Shown piece by piece: positions 51,736 through 62,634 of a stretch of 64,000 nt of DNA. The position numbers and the translations under genes were made by a program. The stretch is taken from assembly GCA_030068145.1 (NCBI GenBank), contig JAPJBO010000191.1, positions 1-64,000 of the forward strand. The letters run 5' to 3'. Within the stretch, counting starts at the first letter, position 1. Each line of letters begins with the position of its first letter. The notes under the pieces are model-generated. The model did not search any database. It was given only the letters and a program-made list of their open reading frames with translations, and was not told where the DNA came from. Source of the DNA: Diplonema papillatum. Lineage: Eukaryota; Euglenozoa; Diplonemea; Diplonemida; Diplonemidae.

Positions 51736-52133
51736 CTCCTCCTGTGCAAATGAGTTCCACGTTGCTGCACTACGGGCCCCACACGGTCACAGCTTGCACG
51801 ACTGCACTACGTATCATCTCATATTCGTCGTCCTCACAGGAAGCTGACCGCGAGATTTTTAGTAACATCACCAACACGGCCGCGCTTGAAAAGCGGCAGC
51901 GCGGGCAGCCCAAAAGCCGGCAATCAACCCTCCCTCTTTTTCACACCTCCCCTCCTCTTCCTCCTATAAGGCACAGCTTCGCACTTCCTTCGTCTTGCCA
52001 GACGATTCGTTCTCACCGTTGCCTTGGCCTTGCTAGCTTAGTCTCTTCGTTGTCAAAGGTTTCATTTCCACCTTCTCTCTAAGCAAAGAGCCAACTGTCC
52101 ACTCACTTGTTGCAGACCACAAGTGCTTATTAC
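51736..52133. other. Intergenic, pyrimidine-rich; no gene seen
   Basis: Contains CCCTCTTTTTCACACCTCCC and similar pyrimidine-rich stretches, possibly upstream sequence of the next gene. No recognisable protein. Confidence 0.35.
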
Positions 52134-52763
52134 ACATGTCTTCTGGCGATATTATCTGACATAACATGTGTTCACATGGGGTTTAACTGCACCTACACGT
52201 GAAAACTCATAGCAAACAACCGATTGAGCTCGGAGGTCTCTTCCCAGCTGTTAAGCTGCTGCTGCCATCTGTGGTGCTCAACCCGGTCACGTGTCGAGCT
52301 TGCACGCTGGGGTCAGACATGAGCAGTCGGAACAGAAGGTACCGTCAAAACGAAGATGCTAGTCGGTGTCCATGAGTAACGTTCCTTCCAGCCGGAGGTC
52401 TCTTCCCAACTTTTGAGGAAGTTTTACCCCCAGCCCCCCTCGCCCCGGCTGATACAATACACACACGGGAACCGGCAGAAGGTGTTGGTGATGATGCATA
52501 CGCCGGAAAGTGACGACGTGATCGACGAGCTTGCGCACGGAGAAGGCGTGCTCGCGACGTTCTTCCTGATGCTCTGGTGCCGGGGCACCGGGAAGCGGGC
52601 GCACCAGCTCTGCGGCGTGCACATGTCCTGGCGATGTTATCTGACATAACATGTGTTCACATGGGGTTTAACTGCACCTACACGTGAAAACTCATAGCAA
52701 ACAGGAAGTTTTACCCCCAGCCCCCCTCGCCCCGGCTGATACAATACACACGGGAACCGGCAG
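52134..52763 (+). repeat. Partial tandem duplication of the next gene's exon start and upstream intron
   Basis: 52428-52623 copies 52704-52912: the intron end (CCCCCAGCCCCCCTCGCCCC), the acceptor CCGGCAG/AAGGTGTTGG at 52475-52482, and about 48 codons of exon. The segment ACATAACATGTGTTCACATG with its surroundings occurs at about 52160 and again at 52645. No upstream first exon with a matching phase-0 donor is evident between 51.7 and 52.7 kb. Confidence 0.92.
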
Positions 52764-53422
52764 AAGGTGTTGGTGATGATGCGTACGCCGGAAAGTGACG
52801 ACGTGATCGACGAGCTTGCGCACGGAGAAGGCGTGCTCGCGACGTTCTTCCTGATGCTCTGGTGCCGGGGCACCGGGAAACGGGCGCACCAGCTCTGCGG
52901 CGTGCACATCCCGGACACGATCGTCTACCTGTACTCGAAGCCCCTGCACTGGTTTTTCTCGAGCAAAACCGGCGACATCCGGCGGAAGAGCCGGAGCCGC
53001 CTCAACAGCAAGCACATCGAAGAGCAGTTCACGAAGCACGGCAAGAGCCTCAGCGGCGTGAAGGCCTGCTACCTCACCCCCGCCGCCGCCGCGGGACCTG
53101 GGGCCGTCGTCAAGGCGACTTACACCTTCGGAAAAGACCTCCGCAAGTTCCTGCAGGAAGACAAGCCAAACGGAGTTCTCCAGCTCTTCTTCGACCCCAA
53201 GCCGGAGGTGTCCCACGACGGCGCGTGCGTGAGGAACTCCGTGGTGCAGGCGAACTGGTCGCCGGGCTGCTTCTTCATCGAGAAGAGAGTCAACAAGCAC
53301 CGCTTGGACGCGTCCAAAGTCCCCATCGATGCCCGTGCGGCCACGCACGGCGACCACTTGAACACAGAGACAGTCCCCCTGGTGTCGAGCACGGTCGCCG
53401 CCGCGTTTCAGAGGACCTGCAG
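52764..53422 (+). CDS. Second host gene, exon (conserved eukaryotic protein of unknown function)
   Basis: Acceptor GGAACCGGCAG/AAGGTGTTG in phase 0; the donor ACCTGCAG/GTAGCC in phase 2 matches the next exon exactly. The frame alone would stop at TAG 53424-53426. About 220 codons: KVLVMMRTPESDDVIDELAH, FFLMLWCRGTGKRAHQLC, YLYSKPLHWFFSSKTGDIRR, then VKATYTFGKDLRKFLQE. Together with the next exon it gives 665 residues, incomplete at the N-terminus. I recall proteins of this general type in other protists, but cannot name a family. First exon(s) not found. Confidence 0.7.
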
Positions 53423-54089
53423 GTAGCCTTTGTTTTACATAAGCGCCAGCTTGAAAGGAAATGCTCGACGATGCTGCCCGACAAAGAACAGAAGGGATCC
53501 CAAGTGCTGTAACTACCGAACCACGTGTTGAACGGACGTGAGGTCATGCGGGTCTACCCCTACACGACAAATCACACAAACACAACAGGTCAAAGTCCTG
53601 AGTGAGAAAACAACACACGGTGGTGTAAGCGAAGAACAAATCAGATTTGTGTTTGTATTGGATTTGCCCCTTACCTCTATATTTCCCCCCTTCCATTCGG
53701 AGTCGAAGCAGCTACGTCGAGCATTTTCGTCTTGTCTTCTTAGAAAACTTAGACATTCCGATACTACGCAGCTACCTGTAACCCGGGGCCCGGGCCCTGG
53801 AAAAGTTTCCAGGGGTTTTGGCCCTGGACGATTACCAAAGGAATAACTCTCTGGTGCGAGATGCAATTCCATTCCAGGGCCCCAGTCTGTCCTTGAGCTC
53901 AACGGATTCAAAAGCGTTCAACAACGTCCTCGGAATGTATTTCTTGACACAGCCACGAAACCTGAAGGAGGTTATCAGGTTCTGGCAGGTCTAGCTGGCT
54001 GCCGAAAGGGTAAACCACGGCTGTCACCCAATGGGGTAAGTCTTTGTCCCACGTTTTCCCCAGGGCATTTTGACCATTTTCACCTTAGC
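53423..54089. other. Intron, first part
   Basis: AT-richer intron sequence. A palindromic G/C-rich stretch at 53778-53836 (GGGGCCCGGGCCCTGGAAAA and its echo CCAGGGG) could form a hairpin. No gene. Confidence 0.4.
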
Positions 54090-55042
54090 GCCTGTCTCGC
54101 CAATCGTTCTGGGGGCTATTTTGCCTGATTTCCTTCAAAGGTCCAAAAAAGCAGACCCCCGCTGATACAAACAACGCTAAAAAAAACTTGAACTCTAACA
54201 GGGACGTAGCCGAGCACGTCCAGGCGGTGTTCCGCTACAAGGTGGCGTCGCTGGTGCTCAACTTCAAGATCGACCGGAACGACACGATCTGGCTGCAGTG
54301 GTGCGACTGCATCCGGCTGGTGTCTGTCGACGTGCCCGAGAAGCCGCACGGCCACCACCACGACAAGCCGGAGGCCCCGGCCCCAGTCGACAGCCGGCGC
54401 ACCAGCAACGCGTGCGAGGCCTCGCAGCTCGCGCGGACGCTGACCAGGCGCTTCGAGAAGTCGTGTCTCGGCGCCCGTCCAGGGCTGGGCAGAGGACCGG
54501 CGGCATTTGGCCTGATTCCCCCCCCTAAAGGTCCACAAAACGAAAAGCGCCTGTCTCGCCAGTCGTTCTGGGGCTATTTTGCCTGATTTCCTTCAAAGGT
54601 CCAAAAAAGCAGACCTCCGCTGATACAAACAACGCTAAAAAAAACTTGAACCCTAACAGGGACATAGCCGAGCACGTCCAGGCGGTGTTCCGCAACAAGG
54701 TGGCGTCGCTGGTGCTCAACTTCAAGATCGACCGGAACGACACGATCTGGCTGCAGTGGTGCCACTGCATCCGGCTGGTGTCTGTCGACGTGCCCCGCCG
54801 CGCCCTCTCCGTGCTGGCGTGCCTGCACCAGCCGGAGAAGCCGCACGACCACCACCACGACAAGCCGGAGGCCCCGGCCCCAGTCGACAGCCGGCGCACC
54901 AGCAACGCGTGTGAGGCCTCGCAGCTCGCGCGGACGCTGACCAGGCGCTTCGAGAAGTCGTGTCTCGGCGCCCGTCCAGGGCTAGGCAGAGGACCGGCGG
55001 CATTTGGCCTGATTCCCCCCCCTAAAGGTCCACAAAACGAAA
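54090..55042 (+). repeat. Two tandem ~475-bp copies of the second gene's intron end and exon start
   Basis: Copies at 54090-54549 and 54550-55042 precede the real one at 55043. Each has about 100 bp of intron end (CTGATTTCCTTCAAAGGTC, AACTTGAA..CTAACAG acceptor) and about 110-130 codons of exon (DIAEHVQAVFR, SNACEASQLARTLTRRFEKS). Each then breaks off at GGCAGAGGACCGGCGGCATT and goes straight into the next unit. Both lack the poly-Gly/Ala insert of the real exon. Confidence 0.95.
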
Positions 55043-55137
55043 AGCGCCTGTCTCGCCAGTCGTTCTGGGGCTATTTTGCCTGATTTCCTTCAAAGGTCGA
55101 TACAAACAACGCTAAAAAAAAACTTGAACTCTAACAG

Positions 55138-56476
55138 GGACATAGCCGAGCACGTCCAGGCGGTGTTCCGCTACAAGGTGGCGTCGCTGGTGCTCAACTT
55201 CAAGATCGACCGGAACGACACGATCTGGTTGCAGTGGTGCGACTGCATCCGGCTGGTGTCTGTCGACGTGCCCCGCCGCGCCCTCTCCGTGCTGGCGGCG
55301 TGCCCGCACCAGCCGGAGAAGCCCGGCGGCGGCGGCGGCGGCGCCGCGGCGCCGGCTAAGGCGAAGCCGCACGGCCACCACCACGACAAGCCGGAGGCCC
55401 CCGCCCCAGTCGACAGCCGGCGTACCAGCAACGCGTGCGAGGCCTCGCAGCTCGCGCGGACGCTGACCAAGCGCTTCGAGAAGTCGTGTCTCGGCGCCCG
55501 CTGCGCCGAAGGCCCCCCAACCCGGGGCTGGGCGGAGGACCGGCGGCCTTCGGAATCGGGCTTACTCATCACACACACCCCCCGGCTCTCCGACGCCGCC
55601 GCGTTCGACGGAGCGGCAGACGAGGAAGACCCGCCGTCTCCCGACGTGGATGCCTGCCACCAGCACCAGCACGAAGAGCAAGCGCCCGACCTTTTTGCGG
55701 GCGGCGGCGACGGGAAGCCGGAAAGGGTGGCTTCCGTCGATCTGGGGTCAGTGGACGAGCCGGAGAAGGAGCGGCTCTGCTCGCTCTGCCTGCGCGAAGT
55801 GCCGGAGGCGGGGAGGTGTGCGGTGGCGTTCAAGACGGTGCTCGCGGCATTGAACGCGTACGACGACCCTGCGGAGCCCATTCCCCCCCCGCTGCTGCTG
55901 CTGCTCCCGCGCCTGACGCCAGCCGGGTACCGCGGGCTGCTGCGCGACCCTTCGTTCCCGAACCGGAAGTTCGCCGTCTGCGCCGGCTGCCTGCAGTGCC
56001 TCATCCACTGCGCGTCCGCCGCCGCGCCTTCGGCCAACCCGACCCTGCCCCCCCCCCTCCCTCGGCGGGGGAAGCCCCACGGTCCTGTCGAGAATGGCGA
56101 CGGGGGGCGTCGCAAGCAGGACCGGATGAAGCGTCACCCCAAAAGGGGCACCGCCGGCGCCGCCGGCACTGGGGATCCGTTCGGCGGCGGGGCCAAGGCG
56201 GGCAAGCTGCCGCCGCTGGCGCGCGTGTCGTCGGCGGCGGCGCTCGACTTCTACCACTACGACGAGCGCGGCCAGGCCAGGCGGATCGGCTTCGCCGCCG
56301 CTGCTGCTCCCGCGCCTTCGGGTTCGGCTCGTGACGACCGCTTCGACACGCTTCCGTACTCACTTCGCGAGCAGGACGTGGTCGTGAAACTGCAGGCGCA
56401 GCCGTCGTATCAATCGCCACGGGAGGCCTGCGAGACGCCGACACCAGCGGCGCCACCGCCACCGACGCCGTACTGA
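55138..56476 (+). CDS. Second host gene, terminal exon
   Basis: Acceptor CTCTAACAG/GGACATAGCC; phase 2 completes Arg with the previous exon (FQRTC-R-DIAEHVQ). A conserved-looking block VLNFKIDRNDTIWLQWC is followed by low-complexity His/Pro/Ala sequence. Then come paired CxxC motifs (LCSLCLREV at merged residue about 433 and VCAGCLQC at about 501) that could bind zinc, with LTPAGYRGLLRDPSFPNRKF between. The tail is basic and Pro-rich and ends TAPPPPTPY-like before TGA at 56474-56476. About 445 codons. Localisation and function unknown. Confidence 0.75.
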
Positions 56477-56539
56477 GAAAATTGTGAGAAAGCTGACAGC
56501 GGGAAAGAAGGAAGAAGGATTAGCCTGGGTTGTGAGTGG

Positions 56540-56900
56540 ACATGATCGTTCATGTGCTTGGTCGGCGTCAGCAGCGGTTGACTTCCACCACTGCGACGAG
56601 GGTGGCCTGACCAGTCGGATCGGCTATGCTGCCTGCTGTTGTTGCTGCTGCTGCTGCTGCGGTTACTGCTGCTGCTGTTGTTTGCTGGTGTTATTTGCTG
56701 CTGCTGCTGCTGCTGCGGTTACTGCTGCTGCTGTTGTTGCTGCTGCTGCTGTTGCTGCCTGCTCCCGCGCCTGACGCCAGCCGGGTACCGCGGGCTGCTG
56801 CGCGACCCTTCGTTCCCGAACCGGAAGTTCGCCGTCTGCACCGGCTGCCTGCAGTGCCTCATCCACTGCGCGTCCGCGATAACTAACTCAAAAAATGTTT
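56540..56900 (+). repeat. Scrambled partial copies of the second gene's 3' part, around a GCT-rich expansion
   Basis: 56560-56640 resembles 56215-56310 (GACTTCCACCACTGCGACGA). 56755-56880 is nearly the same as 55905-56022 (GCGCCTGACGCCAGCCGGGT). The order is reversed relative to the gene. Between them 56636-56757 is a GCT/GTT-rich tract. Confidence 0.9.
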
Positions 56901-57084
56901 CTGTTGGCAAAACAAGTCTTCTGCCCTCTTTAAAGAACCCCATTCCTCCCCGAAGCACACGTTTGCAATCCTCCCCGTTTGTCGTTTGCCTGCCTTCCGG
57001 CGTGGCGCGATTCCGGGCGTGCCTCAAGAACTGATGTTCACTGTGTTTCCTCTTTTATGTGGCGCGGGTGTGTGCTCGTCATGA
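56901..57084. other. Intergenic, no feature seen
   Basis: Short AT-richer spacer without recognised coding or repeat content. Confidence 0.4.
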
Positions 57085-57475
57085 CGTTCGCTGCTGAATG
57101 GCGATCCAAGGATTCGCCGGCAGTCTCTGCTGACCGAGCCCTCGCGGGTACCATACCCGCCATCACGATCCACGATCAGAGCTGAAGGGCGATCCAACGA
57201 ATCGCCGGCAGTCTCTACTGACCGAGGCCTCACGAGTAGACTACCATACTTGCCATCACGATCCACGATCAGATCTGGATGGCGATCCAACGGTTCGCCG
57301 GCAGTCTCTACTGACCGAGGCCTCACGGGTCCACTACCATACTCGCCATCACATTCGGAGCTGAATTGGTGATCCAACGATTCACCCACGATCAGAGCTG
57401 AAAGGCGATTCAACGATTCGCCGGCAGTCTCTACTGACCGAGGCCTCACGGGTGGACTACCAATGGTACTGAGAA
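57085..57475. repeat. ~90-100-bp imperfect tandem repeat, about four units
   Basis: Units share GGCGATCCAA.G.TTCGCC, GGCAGTCTCTACTGACCGAG, GCCTCACGGGT and CCATCACGATCCACGATCAG. The third unit is rearranged. No coding sense recognised. 57476-57750 beyond it shows no gene. Confidence 0.9.
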
Positions 57476-57750
57476 CAAGCCAGCGTGCCCAGCGTTAGGT
57501 GTTCGCCGTGAATGGTGAAGAATCACGTATTGGCACACGGGATCGGCTTCGACTCTTTTTGTTGGTCTCTCTTAAAGCATGATCAAACGCAGTTTTTACT
57601 CTGAGCAGCTCGTTTGAGTTTAGTCTACGCGTCTGCAGAAAGTCGGCGAGCGTCTTTAGAAGACGACTGAAAGCATAGACACAAAGATATCGCAAAGCAT
57701 CTGCAGAATAACACGAAAAACCTCTAGGCAAACCCCCGTTTTCACATTTC

Positions 57751-59266
57751 GTGGCACACACAAGGTGGCACCACAAGGTGGCACACACAAGGTGGCACAC
57801 ACACACAAGGTGGCACACACAAGGTGGCACACATAAGGCGACACACACAAGGTGGCACACACAAGGTGGCACACACAAGGTGGCACACACAAGGTGGCAC
57901 ACACAAGGTGGCACACACAAGGTGGCACACACAAGGTGGCACACACAAGGTGACACACACAATGTGGCACACACAAGGTGGCACACACAAGGTGGCACAC
58001 ACAAGGTGGCACACACAAGGTGGCACACACAAGGTTGCACACACAAGGTGGCACACACAAGGTGGCACACACAAGGTGACACACACAAGGTGGCACACAC
58101 AAGGTGGCACACACAAGGTGACACACACAAGGTGACACACACAATGTGGCACACACCCACAAGGTGGCACACACAAGGTGACACACACAAGGTGGCACCA
58201 CAAGGTGGCACACACAAGGTGGCACACACAAGGTGACACACACAAGGTGGCACACACACACACACAAGGTGGCACACACAAGGTGGCACACACAAGGTGG
58301 CACCACAAGGTGGCACACACACACAAGGTGGCACACACAAGGTGACACACACAAGGTGGCACCACAAGATGGCACCAGCACCACAAGGTGGCACACACAC
58401 GGTGGCACACACAAGGTGACACACACAAGGTGACACACACAATGTGGCACACACAAGGTGGCACACACAAGGTGGCACACACAAGGTGGCACACACAAGG
58501 TGACACACACAAGGTGGCACACACAAGGTGGCACACACAAGGTGGCACACACAAGGTGGCACACACAAGGTGACACACACAAGGTGACACACACAAGGTG
58601 GCACCACAAGATGGCACCAGCACCACAAGGTGGCACACACACGGTGGCACACACAAGGTGACACACACAAGGTGACACACACAATGTGGCACACACAAGG
58701 TGGCACACACAAGGTGGCACACACAAGGTGGCACACACAAGGTGGCACACACAAGGTGACACACACAAGGTGGCACACACAAGGTGGCACACACAAGGTG
58801 GCACACACAAGGTGGCACACACAAGGTGACACACACAAGGTGACACACACAATGTGGCACACACCCACAAGGTGGCACACACAAGGTGACACACACAAGG
58901 TGGCACCAAAAGGTGGCACACACAAGGTGGCACACGCAAGGTGACACACACAAGGTGGCACACACACACACACAAGGTGGCACACACAAGGTGGCACACA
59001 CAAGGTGGCACACACAAGGTGGCACCACAAGGTGGCACACACACACAAGGTGGCACACACAAGGTGACACACACAAGGTGGCACCACAAGATGGCACCAG
59101 CACCACAAGGTGGCACACACACGGTGGCACACACAAGGTGACACACACAAGGTGACACACACAATGTGGCACACACAAGGTGGCACACACAAGGTGGCAC
59201 ACACAAGGTGGCACACACAAGGTGGCACACACAAGGTGGCACACACAAGGTGGCACACACAAGGTG
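57751..59266. repeat. 14-bp minisatellite (AAGGTGGCACACAC)n, ~1.5 kb
   Basis: About 105 units of AAGGTGGCACACAC, with the common variant AAGGTGACACACAC and rarer AATGTGG and AAGATGGCACCAGCACC forms. Variant units recur in the same order. For example the CCCACAAGGTGG junction is at 58150 and 58859 (709 bp apart), and the AAGATGGCACCAGCACC block is at about 58367, 58607 and 59088, showing higher-order duplication. Because 14 is not a multiple of 3, all frames encode the same 14-residue cycle (CVPPCVCHLVCATL on the minus strand); these frames are not genes. Confidence 0.97.
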
Positions 59267-59267
59267 G

Positions 59268-59398
59268 AATTCTCCATCGTTCACGCACTCCTGAGACGCA
59301 AGCAATGAACGGAGAAAACACGAGAGGTCACATACGATGGGGTTACCCCCCGAGCTAGCCGCAGAAAGTGAGCGAACGGGCTAGCCCCGGAGGTCACG
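59268..59398. repeat. DIRS split direct repeat B2
   Basis: Nearly identical to 59643-59775; both contain GTTCACGCACTCCTGAGACG and CGAGCTAGCCGCAGAAAGTG. Confidence 0.9.
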
Positions 59399-59556
59399 GG
59401 GGACGGAGGGTGGGAACCCATGCCCCACGGATCTCGCCGCCGAAGCAACGGAAGCTGGTATCCAGCAAGAAAGTGCACCCTCGCGCGAGGGTATCCATGG
59501 CCGCACGGCCGTCGAAGGCAGAAAATGATAAACAGAGTTGCAGGGAGGGCGGGTGG

Positions 59557-59775
59557 GAAAATTTTCCCCCGCGATCCAAGTGCGCACCGAGGTGTCCTAA
59601 GGGTCGTTTGTTTTACCTAGTAGAATTCCCCTGATAAATCAATAGAATTCTCCGTCGTTCACGCACTCCTGAGACGCAAGCAATGAACGGAGAAAACACG
59701 AGAGGTCACATACGATGGGGTTACCCCCCGAGCTAGCCGCAGAAAGTGAGCGAACGGGCTAGCCCCGGAGGTCAC
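59557..59775. repeat. DIRS repeats A2 and B1 (adjacent)
   Basis: A2 (59557-59636) matches A1 at 63712-63789 (GCGATCCAAGTGCGCACCGA, CCTAGTAGAATTCCCCTGAT). B1 (59643-59775) matches B2. The 158 bp at 59399-59556 between A2 and B2 have no second copy. Confidence 0.9.
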
Positions 59776-61200
59776 GCCACCAAACCCATCTCGCCAGTTA
59801 AAAAATCCCGGACCGCAAGTGAAATGTCCGCGATATTCTTATCGGTGAGAGACGTTACCGGGACCCGCGATGGCAGATCAGCAGGATTACCCGCGCTCTT
59901 CACCCAACGAACTGAAAATGCAATATTCAGTCGCTGCAAACACAACAATGCACGCACGACAGAGTCGTTGAGAACCTGCGAACGCAGGCATGATCCTTTG
60001 CGGGCTACCCCCTGCACAGAAGTATTGTCCACCACAATGGACACCGAGGAGCCCGCGTGCGCTGGTGTGATGGCCGCTACGGACCTCTCCAAAGCCATGG
60101 CTTCCAACTCGTTGATGTGAAAACGCCTTTCGGCTCTCTTCCACCGCGCACCCACTACAACCATGTCGTTGGTGTCGACATCCACGAGTACACCGCCCCA
60201 ACCATCCAGGCTGGCGTCAACAAAAACCGCCAACTCCGGCGTCTGCGCGGCAACAGGCACGGCACGTCGCCGCGCAACCCGTCGCAGCCATACGGGGAGC
60301 GACCGCCGTATGCCGTCGGAGAGGACGACCTTCTCATCTACGGCCTTCTCGCCCCGGTTCAACGCGTTCGTCACCCTGCGAAAGAACTTCAAGACGAAGT
60401 AAAACTCGCCCACAAATACGCCGGTGATGGCCGAGGCGTGAAGGAGACGGCCAGCAAGGGACTCCACATCCGAGGCCGTCATTGAACCCCCTTCGATGGC
60501 GTCCTCTGCACGTTGCAACCGCGACCGCATTTTTCGCGATACGCCCACTGTTCCGTCGGCGTGATTCCACTCAACGCCGATGAACTCGTAGCTTTGCGCA
60601 GCCGTCTGCGTGTCGGCGGCCTTCCACGTCATGCCAGCTTACTGGCCGTCGACGCGTACTGGCCGTCGACGTATTCCGGGTGCCCCGCCGCCGTCGACGC
60701 CACCGTGTGCATCAGCTCCGGCGCACAGGAATGTCCCATCGGCAGCCTCGTCAACTCCCACCACTCTCCTGCATCATCTTGGAATGCGAAGAGTCCGCGA
60801 GAGGCGATCGGAATCTCGATGCCGTAGAACCCACACCGGAAGTCTCGCGTCGAGCCACACTCCTCGCTGACCGCCTCGAGGTACTGAGAGACATGCTGAA
60901 GCGGGACATGTGCCTGGTAACCGTCCGTCTCGACCACGGCGTTGGCGTCGTACGTCCAGAGAATAAGGCGCTGACGAAGCGCCCCTTCTTTCTCCTCCAC
61001 AACGGTGAACGGGACATTGAGGAGGCCGTTAGGCCCACGACCGCGCTGAGCAATCCCGTGCGCCTGCAATTCCCTTGCATGTGCTGAAGCAAATCTAGAG
61101 GGACGTGGGGGAGAAGACTTCGTTCTGCCATGCGCATGAGGAAAAAACGTCCGCGACCAGGTTTCGTCAAATCGTTTCCGCGTTTGCGGGTTCATCCGCT
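59772..61200 (-). CDS. DIRS element, reverse transcriptase and RNase H region
   Basis: RT part with RLILWTYDANAVV, DFRCGFYGIEIP and WELTRLPMGHSCAPEL blocks. RNase H part with VFVDASLDGWGGVL, NELEAMALE and VVDNTSVQG blocks, ending LTGEMGLVA. The order and motifs fit DIRS-type RTs. As a fossil element, only its presence and family are recorded here. Confidence 0.8.
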
Positions 61201-61392
61201 TCCGCAGCACGTCGACATTGATCGGGGGCACCGAGTCGACATGCAATGGCGCCGACTTCTCCGCGTCATTCTTCGGCAACCGGGTCCTTTTCCCCCTCCG
61301 AAGTATCGAGTGCCGCTGGTGTTGCTGCACGAAGCGCTCAGGACTGGCTTGGTCGTCTGCGAGGCGAAGTCGCACCGCGCGAACCCCCTTCG

Positions 61393-62445
61393 TCAGAGGA
61401 ACATCGTCACCTCGCCGGTCTGCAGCACGCGCGCCAGAGCTACCGAATCCGTCGTGTACCGGATGGTCATGTCTGACACCGTCGGGTCCACTTCGTTGGC
61501 GTGCTTCGCCAGACGGGAGATCAAGTGCGCGGGGAACGGGGCCCCCCCGGCCTTTGCCGCCATCAGGTGGTCGACCGCGCCCCGCTTCACGCTGTGCGCC
61601 GAATACCGGCGCATCTTCTCGTCGGCTTTCAAAAGCTCGTCCAGCTGGTCCGTCGTCACCGTGCACAACTGGCGAAAATTGCCCATGCCCCGCAGCAAAA
61701 CCGAAATTTCCCGTGTCAATGGCCCCCGAATCTCTACCACCTTGCTCCGACAAAAGGGATTCCTTCGACGGCCCTTCGGCAGGGTATTCCAATCCACCAC
61801 TATGCCCGCGTCCGTCAACAGGGGAAACGACGCCCGGGACAGGGTATGGACCTCCCCCCATCGCGCCGCCGTTTTCCACGCAATCAATACAGCCGCACGC
61901 ACCCCTGGCGCCTGCCGGAACGCCCACTCCATCAGTACGTCCCTCGGGACCGGGATCGCCTGTTCCAACGGGATACTGCCCCCCGAACCCCGTAGAACCG
62001 TCATAAGCGAATGCAATGGGCGCGCATTCTCCCCAAAATGGCCGAAAACCGCCGACAAATTCCGGGCATACCCCAGCATACCCTGGGGCTCCACCTGCGT
62101 AGCCATAACAAAAAGCGTGGCTGTGTTCGGGTCCGTAGGCAGGCCATTGTCCGCCGCCCACCTGTGAAAGCGCCGCCACAAATTCTGACGTTCCTGCAGA
62201 GTCGAATCCGCCCACGCCTTCACAACAAACTGGTGCAAGCGCTGGATTGCCTCTGTCGGTGTAACCACGCGCTCCCTGTGCCTCTTCCGTACACCGCGTG
62301 AGATCGGGGCCCCGGTCTTGCTCGCCACAACGGCGTAAATTTGCTGGCCGATCGTCGAAAGCGGGAATAGGGGTTGGATTCGGGGTGCTGGCTGCCCTGC
62401 GGCCGCGGGCGTGGATCCGTGACAGGGCGAAGAGCTGGCTTTCAT
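61393..62445 (-). CDS. DIRS element, tyrosine recombinase
   Basis: About 350 residues. The catalytic set of tyrosine recombinases is readable: Arg in KTAARWGEVHTLSR, the H-x-x-R block AHSVKRGAVDHL, a later His/Lys region (RLAKHANEVD) and the nucleophile Tyr in MTIRYTTDSV. It would recombine circular cDNA into the genome in place of an integrase. It lies upstream of the RT region and overlaps other open frames there. Confidence 0.85.
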   Translation of the reverse strand: MKASSSPCHGSTPAAAGQPAPRIQPLFPLSTIGQQIYAVVASKTGAPISRGVRKRHRERVVTPTEAIQRLHQFVVKAWADSTLQERQNLWRRFHRWAADNGLPTDPNTATLFVMATQVEPQGMLGYARNLSAVFGHFGENARPLHSLMTVLRGSGGSIPLEQAIPVPRDVLMEWAFRQAPGVRAAVLIAWKTAARWGEVHTLSRASFPLLTDAGIVVDWNTLPKGRRRNPFCRSKVVEIRGPLTREISVLLRGMGNFRQLCTVTTDQLDELLKADEKMRRYSAHSVKRGAVDHLMAAKAGGAPFPAHLISRLAKHANEVDPTVSDMTIRYTTDSVALARVLQTGEVTMFL

Positions 62446-62634
62446 GTTTGCGGGTAAACTTGCCTGCGGAACGTCGCGAAGAGAATACGCGACCCGGGTC
62501 GGAGGAGGGATTCTTGGCCGAGACTCGGGTTCGCGCAGGGAATACGTTGCTCGGGTCGGAAGAGGGACCCTTGGTTGATGGTTGGATACTGGCAGAGGGT
62601 AGTCGGTCCCCCAGAGACCCCTGGGGAGGGCCAG

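Noticed and set aside
57495-59321. Minus-strand frames of over 500 codons encoding Cys/Val/Pro-rich repeats
   Set aside because: They arise from a 14-bp minisatellite open in every frame; there is no non-repeat coding sequence of known type.
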